Shown here: positions 45,034-54,136 of the stretch, piece after piece | Layout of the letters: each line of letters starts with the position of its first letter | Position numbering within the stretch: the first letter of the stretch is position 1 | Assembly (NCBI GenBank): GCA_938009275.1 | Contig: CALLHY010000011.1 | Location: forward strand, 62,001-126,000 | Direction: 5' to 3' | Origin: an uncultured bacterium | Lineage (GTDB): Bacteria; Cloacimonadota; Cloacimonadia; Cloacimonadales; Cloacimonadaceae | Length of the DNA stretch: 64,000 bases | Program-made: the position numbers and the translations under genes | The notes under the pieces: model-generated | Seen by the model: the letters and a program-made list of their open reading frames with translations, nothing else | What the model was told of the DNA's origin: nothing | The model's database searches: none

Positions 45034-46086
45034 CTATTTCCCGTGTGTTTTCTTCCAGTGCGGAGAATCGCCCCATTGAGTATAGCCAATTTCTTCGCCA
45101 ATGGCACTAATGCGGCGTTCGAGGCAGCCTCTGCACATTCCCGCGTTTTCGTCCAGACAGGGTTTACCACGGTATAGCTGATAGTTCCCGCGATACTTGG
45201 TGTCGGTGATATTGGGCATAATGATGTTGGCACCTGCCAGCAAGCCCAGTTCTCTGCCATCATCTTTCAGGGCTTGCAGAGCTGTGGTGCTGGCGATGTT
45301 CACGTCCTGAAGCGTGATCCTGCAAACGGCGATCATCTTGAGGGCAAGATTAAGGTGTTCCTCTTCGTTATAGCCTTCAGTGGCGGCGAACAGGGGGGTG
45401 TCCTCGTGAGGAATGTATGGCCCCATGCCCAGCATGTCTATATCCTCTTCCCAGAAGAACATAATGTCGTCGGCAAGATGCTCCAGGTCTTGATATGGCA
45501 GCCCGATCATAACCCCCGTGCCGCATTGATAGCCCAGGCGTTTTAGCGTGCGGATACAGCCAACCCGATAGTCCCAATCGTGATCGGCAGGATGAAGCTT
45601 CGCATAGAGTTCGCGGTTACTGGTTTCGATGCGCAGCAGGTATCTATGCGCTCCTGCGGCATACCAACGCTTGTAGGTGTCTTCGGTTTGCTCGCCCAAA
45701 GACAGGGTGATGCCGAGTTCGTTGTTGCTTTTCTGGCGTATGGTGCGCACGATGTCCTCTATAAAATCTACAAACTGCTCATCATCGCGCTCGCCGGATT
45801 GGATAACCACCGAGCCATATTGCTGCTCGTATGCCCACAAGGCAGAGCTAACCGCTTCGTCTTTGCTAAGGCTAAATCTATCCACATTCTGGTTGCCGCT
45901 GCGGATGCCGCAGTAATAGCAATTCTTTTTACAGATGTTCGAAAGCTCTACAATGCCACGGAAATATACCTTGTTGCCCACATGCTGCAGCTTGGTAGCA
46001 TAGGCTTGCTTAAATAGCTTGTCCAGTTCGTCTTTATCCGTTATGGAAAGCAGGCGGATAATCTCTGCTCTATCGGGTTTTGTCAT
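45034..46086 (-). CDS. hydE: [FeFe]-hydrogenase H-cluster radical SAM maturase HydE
   Basis: 350 residues. The radical SAM Cys motif C-x3-C-x2-C is in SNICKKNCYYCGIRSGN, close to the N-terminus. SVVIQSGERDDEQF, RYLLRIETSNRELYAKLHP and GTGVMIGLPYQ match the BATS-type barrel of HydE. Auxiliary cluster Cys residues are seen near the C-terminus (MCRGCLERR). It makes a precursor of the di-iron subcluster of [FeFe]-hydrogenases, working with HydF and HydG, neither of which is in this window. The start is ATG at 46086. A good promoter lies upstream. It is not expected to serve the Ehr-like complex, which lacks the [FeFe] fold. Confidence 0.93.
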   Translation of the reverse strand: MTKPDRAEIIRLLSITDKDELDKLFKQAYATKLQHVGNKVYFRGIVELSNICKKNCYYCGIRSGNQNVDRFSLSKDEAVSSALWAYEQQYGSVVIQSGERDDEQFVDFIEDIVRTIRQKSNNELGITLSLGEQTEDTYKRWYAAGAHRYLLRIETSNRELYAKLHPADHDWDYRVGCIRTLKRLGYQCGTGVMIGLPYQDLEHLADDIMFFWEEDIDMLGMGPYIPHEDTPLFAATEGYNEEEHLNLALKMIAVCRITLQDVNIASTTALQALKDDGRELGLLAGANIIMPNITDTKYRGNYQLYRGKPCLDENAGMCRGCLERRISAIGEEIGYTQWGDSPHWKKTHGK

Positions 46087-46120
46087 GAGTGATGATTCCT
46101 TTTTTGTGCTGATACTAAAC

Positions 46121-46149
46121 AGTATAGCCCAAATGGGGCTATGAGCCAA
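46121..46149 (-). promoter_or_regulatory. Promoter of hydE
   Basis: On the minus strand, TTGGCT (46144-46149), a 17-nt spacer and TATACT (46121-46126) lie 35 bases before the hydE ATG. This is the best -10 match among the candidates in this window. Confidence 0.55.
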
Positions 46150-46241
46150 GCACATCCGCAGCTTTGGAATTGAACATTGTTCATATATCGTTTTTGAGTA
46201 GATTATTAATATGCGAATACAGATCAAAGGAGAACAGCAAG

Positions 46242-46607
46242 ATGAAGAAATCAGTAAAAGCTATCCTGGTTGTAGGTGCTTTGGGCATAGTAGCCTCCGG
46301 TGCATTTCGGGCAATTCACAAAGCCAGATACTATCGTAACCTGCTTAGTGATGTGGACTTAAAGGATATCCTGCCCAGACTATTCCCCGGAACAGAATGG
46401 AAAATAGAATCCAATTGTCATATTTCTACTATGAAGAAAACTCTAAAGTATGAAATCCCATGCGCATCGGACTTCCTGTATTCATTTCCCAATGCTGAGA
46501 CAGTGCTAAAAGAATACCTTGCCGAAAACCATCCTGGGCTTGGCAAGCTGAAGCTTGTAGTGGAGTTCAATCCATTTCAGGATGAGCTAACTGAGGTAGA
46601 AGGTTAA
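46242..46607 (+). CDS. Small membrane-anchored protein, unknown function
   Basis: 121 residues with one N-terminal hydrophobic helix (AILVVGALGIVASGAF) and a soluble basic tail. I recognise no family. The start is ATG at 46242 with AAAGGAGAA upstream. It is divergent from hydE, so the 155-base gap holds promoters for both. There is no evidence linking it to hydrogenase maturation other than position. Confidence 0.75.
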   Translation: MKKSVKAILVVGALGIVASGAFRAIHKARYYRNLLSDVDLKDILPRLFPGTEWKIESNCHISTMKKTLKYEIPCASDFLYSFPNAETVLKEYLAENHPGLGKLKLVVEFNPFQDELTEVEG

Positions 46608-46832
46608 TACAGACAATTGTAACCGTAAATACATCCTGAATGCTTGTCACAGGCTAATCCCCGGCTTGTTGACAGCAGATTTGTTTTGTGTTTCATATAT
46701 CTACAATGCTTATAAGTTAAGCTCTATATATAGAAATGTCTTGACAGCCAACATGCCGCCTTATTCGTTGTACGAGCAGGGATTATGCAGTGTTAATCTC
46801 CGTTTTATTACATAGTTTTGAGGTAATATAGT

Positions 46833-48887
46833 TTGAATATCGCAAGCGAAAAACACAGCAACGGCACCGAAGCCGCAGCCGCCCACGAATGGCAGGTTAC
46901 TTTTGACAGTATCTCGGACTGCGTGTGGTTGCTGGATAAAGACTTTGTGGTTATCCGAGCCAACAAAGCCGCTGCAAACTTCAATTTTAGCTTATGCGAT
47001 GTTCTGGGCAGACACTGTTATGAGATAGTTCATGGCACATCAGAACCGATTGGTGATTGCCCCTTTAAAAGCGTAAAAACTACCCGTGTCCGCCAAGAGG
47101 TGGAGCTAAAGCATTCTGATAAACTACTACTGATATCCGTAGACCCCATCTTTGATACTGACGGCGAATTAAGCGGAGCAGTGCATATAATCCGCGATAT
47201 AACCAGGCTGAAACAATCCGAAGCCGAAGTGATGCGCATAAACCGCGTGCTGTCTTTTGTTAGCCAGATAAACCAGATGGTTACCCGCACCCGGGACATT
47301 AGCCTGGTGTTTCAGGAAGCTTGCAACATTGCAGTGAATTATGGGCAATATGCCATGGCCTGGATTGGAGCAGTTGATTATCAGCTAAAGAAGGCAGAGC
47401 CTATTATTACAGCGGGACATCTGGCAAACTACTTTGCGGATATCCCAGAGATATCCATAGAGGATAATGATAATGGCAGAGGTCCAACCGGCACGGCTGT
47501 TCGAAGCGGAAAGGCATATTATTGCAACGATATTGCCACCGACGAACGGATGCTACCCTGGCGGGATCATGCTCTTAAGCGCGGCTACAAGTCATCCGTT
47601 ACTCTGCCATTATATATAAATGGCAAGATTGAATACATCTTCGGGTTATATGCCGCGGAGAAGGACTTCTTTTCTAAAGACGAGCTTGAACTGCTGAATG
47701 AAGTGAGCAATGACATTGCCTATGCCGTGGAAATGTTGGTGTCTGACCTCAAACGCCGCGAGGCCGAACAAAGGATTAGCGATAATGAACACATTATGCG
47801 CGATATCATCGACTGTGCACCCTTTGGGGCGCATGTGTTTGAGCTGAGCGACGATGACAAGCTGATATTCTCTGGTTACAACGAATCATCAAACCAGATA
47901 TTGAACCGCGACCTCAGCAATATGATTGGTAAAGAATTGCTGGAAGTATTCCCCGGCCACGTGAATAGCGGCTTGGGCAGGATTTACCGTGAAGCAGCCT
48001 TAGGCAGTCAGGGCTATCAAGCGGATGCGGTTGATTATGAAGATGAATTTGTAAAAGGCATCTTTGAAGTCCGAGTGGTTAACACCGGCAAAAACAAGGT
48101 GGTGGTGTTCTTTCGAGATGTAACTGATAAGAAAAGAGCCGAAGAAAATATAAAGAGACTGAACGAAGAGCTGGACAAACTGGTAAAAGAACGCACAGTG
48201 TTATTGGAACAAGCCAATAGCGAAATGCAGGCTTTTGCCTATTCGGTTTCTCACGACTTACGTTCTCCCTTGCGGGGAATTGACGGCTGGAGCCAAGCCT
48301 TAAGCGAGGATTTCGAAGCAGAACTGGCGGATCAGGCCAAGGTTTATCTCAGCCGCATCAGGCTTGAAGCACAGCGTATGCACGAGCTAATTGATGCACT
48401 ATTAAAACTTGCCTCTATTAGTAAATGGGGAATAAACATCGAAAATGTGGATCTTAGCAGCATGGCAACATCTATTTTTGATGAATTCCGCAAACAAGAT
48501 ACTAAGCGCAAGATTGTGATAAGCATCCAGCCCGGAGTATATGCACGTGGAGACCGCTTCCTGCTGGGTATTGCATTGGGTAACTTACTGCATAACGCAT
48601 GGAAGTTCAGCTCCAAAAGAGAACTTGCAGAAATAGAATTTGGCAGTAATATTAGCAATAACGAGCAAGTTTATTTCGTGCGTGATAACGGGGCTGGCTT
48701 TAACCAAGAGTATGCAAAAAAGCTCTTCGGCATATTCCAGCGAATGCATAAGCCAAGTGAATTCCCTGGCATTGGCACAGGATTGGCTACTGCAAAACGT
48801 ATAGTTTTACGACATGGTGGCAGTATCTGGGTGGAAACAGCACCGGATATGGGTGCCACCTTTTATTGGACAATAAGGAGCGAATAG
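46833..48887 (+). CDS. Sensor histidine kinase with PAS, GAF, PAS, HisKA and HATPase domains
   Basis: 684 residues and no membrane helices. PAS 1 is at about 20-130 (SDCVWLLDKDFVVIRANKAA), GAF at about 145-310 (GPTGTAVRSGKAYYCNDIA), PAS 2 at about 325-440 and a coiled linker at about 445-460 (IKRLNEELDKLVKERTVLLE). The phosphoacceptor is His474 in SVSHDLRSPL, and the ATPase has DNGAGFN and GIGTGLATAKRIV. The architecture resembles phytochrome-like kinases without a bilin site. Translation starts at TTG 46833 with GAGGT eight bases before it. The next gene is a matching Rcp1-type response regulator that starts directly after the stop. Confidence 0.92.
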   Translation: MNIASEKHSNGTEAAAAHEWQVTFDSISDCVWLLDKDFVVIRANKAAANFNFSLCDVLGRHCYEIVHGTSEPIGDCPFKSVKTTRVRQEVELKHSDKLLLISVDPIFDTDGELSGAVHIIRDITRLKQSEAEVMRINRVLSFVSQINQMVTRTRDISLVFQEACNIAVNYGQYAMAWIGAVDYQLKKAEPIITAGHLANYFADIPEISIEDNDNGRGPTGTAVRSGKAYYCNDIATDERMLPWRDHALKRGYKSSVTLPLYINGKIEYIFGLYAAEKDFFSKDELELLNEVSNDIAYAVEMLVSDLKRREAEQRISDNEHIMRDIIDCAPFGAHVFELSDDDKLIFSGYNESSNQILNRDLSNMIGKELLEVFPGHVNSGLGRIYREAALGSQGYQADAVDYEDEFVKGIFEVRVVNTGKNKVVVFFRDVTDKKRAEENIKRLNEELDKLVKERTVLLEQANSEMQAFAYSVSHDLRSPLRGIDGWSQALSEDFEAELADQAKVYLSRIRLEAQRMHELIDALLKLASISKWGINIENVDLSSMATSIFDEFRKQDTKRKIVISIQPGVYARGDRFLLGIALGNLLHNAWKFSSKRELAEIEFGSNISNNEQVYFVRDNGAGFNQEYAKKLFGIFQRMHKPSEFPGIGTGLATAKRIVLRHGGSIWVETAPDMGATFYWTIRSE

Positions 48888-49322
48888 ATGATGAATAAGA
48901 GAATCCTGCTGGTTGAGGATAATCCCAGCGATATCGAGCTTACTAAAAGAGCATTGGAAAAAAGCAGGTTGGGCAGCCAACTAATAGTGAAAGAAGATGG
49001 TGAGGAAGCTTTGAAGTTTCTCTTTGAGGAGTGCGGAAAAGACGGTGCTGACGACTATCCAGCCCTAATCCTTTTAGACCTGAAGCTGCCGGTAGTAGAT
49101 GGCATGGAGGTGTTGCGGCAAGTGAAGAGTGACGACAGAACCAAGCGTATTCCTATAGTGGTGCTTACCACTTCATCGGAAGAAGATGACATCGACAATA
49201 GCTACGATCTGGGTGCCAATGCCTACATCCGCAAGCCTGTGGATAACGACCGCTTTATAGTGGCAATTAACTATCTCGGCTTATTCTGGCTGATGATAAA
49301 CGAGCCTTCCTACAGGTATTAA
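48888..49322 (+). CDS. Rcp1-like single-domain response regulator
   Basis: 144 residues. Receiver fold with acidic residues in VEDNPSD, phosphoacceptor Asp64 in LILLDLKLPVVDG, the Thr/Ser of VLTTSSEEDD and Lys of YIRKPVD. No output domain is present. It begins right after the histidine kinase stop codon, so the two form a cognate pair; such regulators usually act by protein binding. A terminator follows. Confidence 0.94.
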   Translation: MMNKRILLVEDNPSDIELTKRALEKSRLGSQLIVKEDGEEALKFLFEECGKDGADDYPALILLDLKLPVVDGMEVLRQVKSDDRTKRIPIVVLTTSSEEDDIDNSYDLGANAYIRKPVDNDRFIVAINYLGLFWLMINEPSYRY

Positions 49323-49374
49323 TACTGCTTTTGCCTTATTAGCCCCACGCTCCTAAGCTTTTCGAGCATAAAAG

Positions 49375-49408
49375 AAGAGAGTGCAGACAATCCGCACTCT
49401 CTTTTTGT
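49375..49408. terminator. Bidirectional intrinsic terminator between convergent genes
   Basis: AAGAGAGTGC (49375-49384) pairs perfectly with GCACTCTCTT (49394-49403) across a 9-nt loop, and T residues follow on the plus strand. It lies between the response regulator (plus) and the SPFH protein gene (minus), whose ends are about 100 bases apart; the A-rich left flank gives a shorter T-run in the other direction. Confidence 0.85.
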
Positions 49409-49425
49409 ATAAGCTATTGTTTTTT

Positions 49426-50367
49426 CTACTTTTCGAAGATGTTTGCCAGGGTTTTCACGCTGCCCAATAAAGCAGAGGATTCATAAGGGATAACCACTGT
49501 TTTATCGCCTTGTTTCACTATGTCTTTAAAGGCTTCCACATACTTCAATGCCACCTGATATTGCGCGGGATCGGTGCCTGTGCCCTTCACCGCTTCGGCT
49601 ATCAGTTCGATAGACTTGCGCTCGGCATCTGCCACCAGCATCTTGGACTGGGCTTCACCCTCAGCGCGGGCAATACGGGCTTGTTTTTCACCTTCAGCAA
49701 CGCGGATTTGGTATTCGCGCTCACCGTCTGCCTGCAATATCTTGGCACGTTTATCGCGCTCGGCGCGCATCTCTTTTTCCATTGCAGTGCGGATTTCTTC
49801 CGGCGGCTGAATTTCCTGCAATTCCACACGGTTTACCTTAACGCCCCACTTATCGGTGGCATCGTCCAAAATGTCGCGCAGTTTGGCATTTATGGCATCG
49901 CGGGAGGTGAAGGTTTTGTCCAGGGTAAGTTCACCAATCACGTTACGCAGCGAAGTTTGGGTAAGCTTCTCTATTGCCTCGGGCAAGTTACCAATTTCGT
50001 AAACGGCTTTATAGGGATCGGTAATCTGAAAATACAGCAAGGCATTGATGTTAATAGATACGTTATCGCTGGTTATCACATTCTGGCGCGGGAAGTCATA
50101 CACGTTTTCACGCATATCTATGCGGTCTTCAACCTTTTGAACCACAACCACATTGCCACGGAAATCAGCTTTGTTATAACGCCAGTGAATATTACGCGTT
50201 TTATCGAAAATCGGGATGATGATATGGATGCCCGAGTCCAAAGTCTTATAGTATTTACCAAGACGCTCCACGATCACCACTTGTGCTTGACGGACAACAA
50301 TTAAACCACGGGAAATGATCGAAATAACGAGTATTGCGAACACTATCACAACATATAAATACGGCAT
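49426..50367 (-). CDS. SPFH/stomatin-like (QmcA-type) membrane protein
   Basis: 313 residues. One N-terminal membrane helix (YLYVVIVFAILVISIIS) is followed by an SPFH domain (VVRQAQVVIVERLGKYYKTL ... DFPRQNVITSDNVSI) and a long coiled coil rich in Glu, Arg and Ala (ERDKRAKILQADGEREYQIR). It matches the paraslipin/QmcA group, which forms membrane scaffolds and often binds the FtsH protease. The start is ATG at 50367 with AGGAGG upstream; extension to 50436 adds an unconserved leader. No NfeD gene is adjacent. Confidence 0.93.
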   Translation of the reverse strand: MPYLYVVIVFAILVISIISRGLIVVRQAQVVIVERLGKYYKTLDSGIHIIIPIFDKTRNIHWRYNKADFRGNVVVVQKVEDRIDMRENVYDFPRQNVITSDNVSININALLYFQITDPYKAVYEIGNLPEAIEKLTQTSLRNVIGELTLDKTFTSRDAINAKLRDILDDATDKWGVKVNRVELQEIQPPEEIRTAMEKEMRAERDKRAKILQADGEREYQIRVAEGEKQARIARAEGEAQSKMLVADAERKSIELIAEAVKGTGTDPAQYQVALKYVEAFKDIVKQGDKTVVIPYESSALLGSVKTLANIFEK

Positions 50368-50557
50368 GGTTCCTCCTGACAAACTTTTGGGCATTGTTTT
50401 ACCATTGTTGTTTCTTGGCAAGAAAAATATATCCAATAGCCCCAGGCGGATTGTGCAAAAATGATACAGGGACTGTATTTGTTGGGCTAAGCTGGTTGTG
50501 TTATGCCGTTATTTATCACAGTTAGCGTGTGTAAATGCTATAACTTAGGAAAATGGC

Positions 50558-50586
50558 TTGACTTATACAGCTTGCCTGAATATTGC
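50558..50586 (+). promoter_or_regulatory. Likely promoter of the GNAT gene at 50619
   Basis: TTGACT at 50558-50563, a 17-nt spacer and TATTGC at 50581-50586, 32 bases before the start codon of the next gene. Confidence 0.5.
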
Positions 50587-50618
50587 TAACCTTAACATAA
50601 GAAGCTAGCGAGGCAGAT

Positions 50619-51017
50619 TTGCAGATTAGAAGATATAACAATAAGGCAGATGAAGACAGGCTGATAGCCATGTTACAGGATGAGGGACAGGATTGGTCTT
50701 GCTATTGGGCAGAAGCAGCTTGCAACAAATACCGCCAGGCACTTCATCAATCCATCACCTATGTTTGCTATGTGGATGATGTTCTATGCGGTTATTCCCG
50801 CTCTTTGGATGATTGCGGATTCTACATTTATGTGTGTGATTTGCTGGTTAGGCCGGCATATAGGGGCAGAAACATTGGTCGAATGCTGATGGAATGCATT
50901 GTGCGCGATTATCCGGGGCAAACTGTGTATGTGATGTCGGACGTGGACGAATATTACCGAAAACAAGGTTGCAAGCGTGAGGGATCGGTGTTTGTGGTTA
51001 TTAGTTCTGAACCATAG
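50619..51017 (+). CDS. GNAT family N-acetyltransferase
   Basis: A 132-residue single GNAT domain. Motif A is CDLLVRPAYRGRNIGRMLME, with the acetyl-CoA turn RGRNIG. The C-terminal DEYYRKQGCKREGSVFVV is typical of the fold's last strands. Translation starts at TTG 50619 with GAGG five bases before it. It is a lone gene between the SPFH and LVIVD genes; the substrate is not known. Confidence 0.85.
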   Translation: MQIRRYNNKADEDRLIAMLQDEGQDWSCYWAEAACNKYRQALHQSITYVCYVDDVLCGYSRSLDDCGFYIYVCDLLVRPAYRGRNIGRMLMECIVRDYPGQTVYVMSDVDEYYRKQGCKREGSVFVVISSEP

Positions 51018-51253
51018 CAAGTGGGGAGAACGGATGACCAATAAGGAATTTGATGGATGATGAACAACAGGGGGGGAGAGGGACGTGAAGATTAAGCAAT
51101 AAATTTCTTGACGTATATTTCAATGCTAAATCCAATGCGAAGTAGGATTAAATGCTTATTTGATTACTGTAGACGTTTATGTGCTGAGCTGAGTGGTGAT
51201 AGCTTACTCAGCTCAGGATTGTGTTACCAAAACAGATTAGGAGGATTAATCCC

Positions 51254-53395
51254 ATGAAGAGGATTTTGTTAACTTTTGCCATATTGAGTTTCTTACTGTC
51301 ACTTGGAGGCGTATATTACAAGGTGGGTGACTTTGCTACTTACGGTAGTGTTGTTTCGACAACTGTAGTGGGCACAACTGCCTTTTTGGCATGTGGCTCA
51401 GCAGGACTGTGGATCATCGATGTATCCAATCCCCAGAGCCCTATACTACTTGGTACTTATGATACTCCCGGGGCAGTTCTGTCGATAGCTGTTGTAGGCT
51501 CAACTGCCTTTTTGGCATGTGGCTCAGCAGGACTGCAGATAATTGATGTATCCAATTCCCAGAACCCTATACTGCTTGGTTCTTATAACACTCCCGGTAA
51601 TGCTTGCTCAGTCGCCTTATCAGGCACTACTGCTTATGTGGCAGATGGCTTAGAAGGGCTGAAGATTATCGATGTGTCCAATCCCCAGAGCCCTGTATAT
51701 CTTGGTTCTTGTATCAGTAGTAATAGTAACTTTTATCAGGTAGCAGCAGTAGGAACCACCGCATACGTGGGTTTGGGAAATAGATTACAGATAATCGATT
51801 TATCCAATCCGAGCCAACCTGTGTGGCTTGGTAGTTATGCAGCTCCGGGTGAAGCTCGATCGGTTATTCTAGAAGGCAATATAGCCTATGTGGCAGGCGG
51901 ATCACGTTTAAGTATCATTGATGTATCAAATACCCAGAGCCTGGCACTTCTTGGCTATATCGATTTATTCTATGCTTTCTCGGTAGATGTTGTGGGTACT
52001 ACTGCCTACGTGGCAGATGGTATAGCAGGGTTGAAGATTATTGATGTAACTAATCTCCAAAACCCGGTGTTGCTTGATTCGTATGATACGATCGGCTGGG
52101 CTTCCTCAGTTACCATAATAGGTACTACAGCCTATGTGACTGATAGTAATTCAAAGTTGCAGATCATTGATGTATCCAATCAAATTAACCCAGTACTGCT
52201 GAGCTCTTTTGCTACTCCTGGTGGTTCTCCTGGGCAGGCACAATCAGTCACTGTAGTAGGTAGTTATGCCTACTTGGCAGACGGCTCAAAAGGCCTTAGA
52301 ATAATCGATGTTAGCAACCCACATAATCCGCTGTTGCTAAGCTCATCTAGTACTACCGAAAGTTATAATTATCGATCGGTCGCTTATTCGTACGGTTATG
52401 CCATCGTAGTAGACAATGAAGCCGGGCTGCATGCCATCAGTGTATATTCTTCACATCAGCAGTCATTGTTTGGCACTTGTGATACGCCTGGTCAAGCACG
52501 ATCAGTCACTGTGGCTGGTAGTAACGCTCTTGTTGCTGATGGCTCCGCGGGTTTGCAGATCATCAGTTTAACAACTATTCAGTACCCGACGATTATTGGC
52601 TCATATGATACTCTTGGTGAAGCACAGGGGGTTGCCGTGACAGGCACTACTGCCTACGTGGCAGACGGCTCAGCAGGGTTGCAGATCATCGATATATCCA
52701 ATCCCCAGAGCCCAGTGCTGCTTGGCTCTTATGATACAAACGGTGAAGCACTGTCAGTTATCGTAGCAAGCAGTACTGCTTACGTGGCAGATGGTTCAGC
52801 TGGGCTGTTGATATTTGATGTATCCAATCCCCAAAGCCCGACGCTACTTGGCAATATTAAGCCACACTCTACCAGTTGTATAAGTACCAGCACCATTTAT
52901 GCTAACCAGTTGTATGTCTCTGATATTAACTGGAATGAGATCGGCATCTATGATATCAGTAATCCACATACCCCAGTGTTACTCCGTTCTTATAGATGGA
53001 ACTTAAGCACATATGGAATGTTCATCAGTGATAATATCATGTATACTGCAAATGGTGACTATGGTTTGAATATCCATAATCTTAACGCAGTAGATAATGC
53101 AGACGAAGTAGTGGTAGCTGTTCCCCAGCCTGGATTGGATATATATCCCAATCCCTTCAAATCGGATACCAAGCTGGTTGTTACTTCAGCAAAAGCCGAC
53201 CCGGTGAGGCTTAGCCTTTACAACATCAAAGGGCAATTGGTGCGGGAATTGTGCAATGAGATCAAAGCTCAGGGTCAGCATAGCTTCAGTTGGAATGGCA
53301 AGGATGACAGGGGCAAGGATGTCCCGGTTGGGATATATCTCGTAAAGTATGACAATGGCAAGCAAAAGGTTGTGAAGAAAGTAACCAGGTTCTGA
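51254..53395 (+). CDS. Secreted LVIVD-repeat beta-propeller protein with FlgD-like sorting tail
   Basis: 713 residues. After signal peptide MKRILLTFAILSFLLSLGG comes an array of about 14 repeats of roughly 42 residues with the core AGLQIIDVSNPQSPVLLGSY; the last repeats are degenerate. This is the LVIVD repeat, predicted to make beta-propellers; fourteen units could make two seven-bladed ones. The last 85 residues form a sorting tail (DIYPNPFKSDTKLVV ... YNIKGQLVREL ... PVGIYLVKYDNGK) like that of the C25 peptidase at 7896. The start is ATG at 51254 with AGGAGG upstream. It is probably a cell-surface or exported binding protein. Two Cys in GTTAFLACGS repeats are unusual. Confidence 0.92.
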   Translation: MKRILLTFAILSFLLSLGGVYYKVGDFATYGSVVSTTVVGTTAFLACGSAGLWIIDVSNPQSPILLGTYDTPGAVLSIAVVGSTAFLACGSAGLQIIDVSNSQNPILLGSYNTPGNACSVALSGTTAYVADGLEGLKIIDVSNPQSPVYLGSCISSNSNFYQVAAVGTTAYVGLGNRLQIIDLSNPSQPVWLGSYAAPGEARSVILEGNIAYVAGGSRLSIIDVSNTQSLALLGYIDLFYAFSVDVVGTTAYVADGIAGLKIIDVTNLQNPVLLDSYDTIGWASSVTIIGTTAYVTDSNSKLQIIDVSNQINPVLLSSFATPGGSPGQAQSVTVVGSYAYLADGSKGLRIIDVSNPHNPLLLSSSSTTESYNYRSVAYSYGYAIVVDNEAGLHAISVYSSHQQSLFGTCDTPGQARSVTVAGSNALVADGSAGLQIISLTTIQYPTIIGSYDTLGEAQGVAVTGTTAYVADGSAGLQIIDISNPQSPVLLGSYDTNGEALSVIVASSTAYVADGSAGLLIFDVSNPQSPTLLGNIKPHSTSCISTSTIYANQLYVSDINWNEIGIYDISNPHTPVLLRSYRWNLSTYGMFISDNIMYTANGDYGLNIHNLNAVDNADEVVVAVPQPGLDIYPNPFKSDTKLVVTSAKADPVRLSLYNIKGQLVRELCNEIKAQGQHSFSWNGKDDRGKDVPVGIYLVKYDNGKQKVVKKVTRF

Positions 53396-54136
53396 AGAGA
53401 ATCTACACAAGCTTGTTAATGATCTTATGACTCATCCTTTAGCCATAGCAAGTGAGGGTGTGCCACTGTATCATAGTCCAAAGGTGAATCCAGGCATTCA
53501 GCATTTCACATAATGAACTAGCCCTATGAGCCTTCACCAAAGACTAGAGATTGGCTCCACAAGGATAAGTAATGCTAAGGTATTAGCATATGACATGTTT
53601 TATGTGTACTAATACTTAAGTGGACATGCTATTTTAAGTATTGGTGATCTTGTTTTTTAGATGTCTGTGAGGCTCATCTTTGTTTAATCTACAATATGGC
53701 AAGCCATGTTAGCATGTCCATGAATCGGGAGGATGTGAGCTTGTTTTCCGCTTGAGATATAACAGGTGTTGCCTTCCCCCGTTTTACTTTCTGCTATATG
53801 GTTACCGTGATGTGTTCGGCTTCAGGTAGCAAGTTGCTGCCTGGAAGCGCGCTTCGCCCATTGTGACAAACTTTTTTTTCCGACCCAGCACGCCAGTCCT
53901 CCATCACACCAGCACACGTTTCTCTCTTATACTGCGGTGGAATATTAAACAAACGGGGATGAGGCGATATGGAACATTGTGCTTGACAAATATCATTACA
54001 TACGGGGTCTATGCTTAGTTAGAATAAATCTGTGCCAAATTGAGTATAACTAAGGTCTATTGTTTTGTGTACAGATAGTTACGGCTTTAGCTTGCGAGAT
54101 AGTAATAAATATGAGATATAGAAGGAAGAACTCGAA
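53396..54136. other. 741-bp non-coding region upstream of the phosphate acyltransferase operon
   Basis: I see no supportable gene here on either strand. Features are a short inverted repeat, AATACTTAA / TTAAGTATT (within about 53610-53642), a run of eight T around 53870 and TTGACA at 53983-53988, which could be the -35 of the downstream operon with an unclear -10. The AT-rich sequence after 53930 looks promoter-like. Confidence 0.6.

Noticed and set aside
51350..52860. DNA tandem repeats in the LVIVD gene as a satellite
   Set aside because: The repeats follow the 42-residue protein unit and are diverged at the DNA level.
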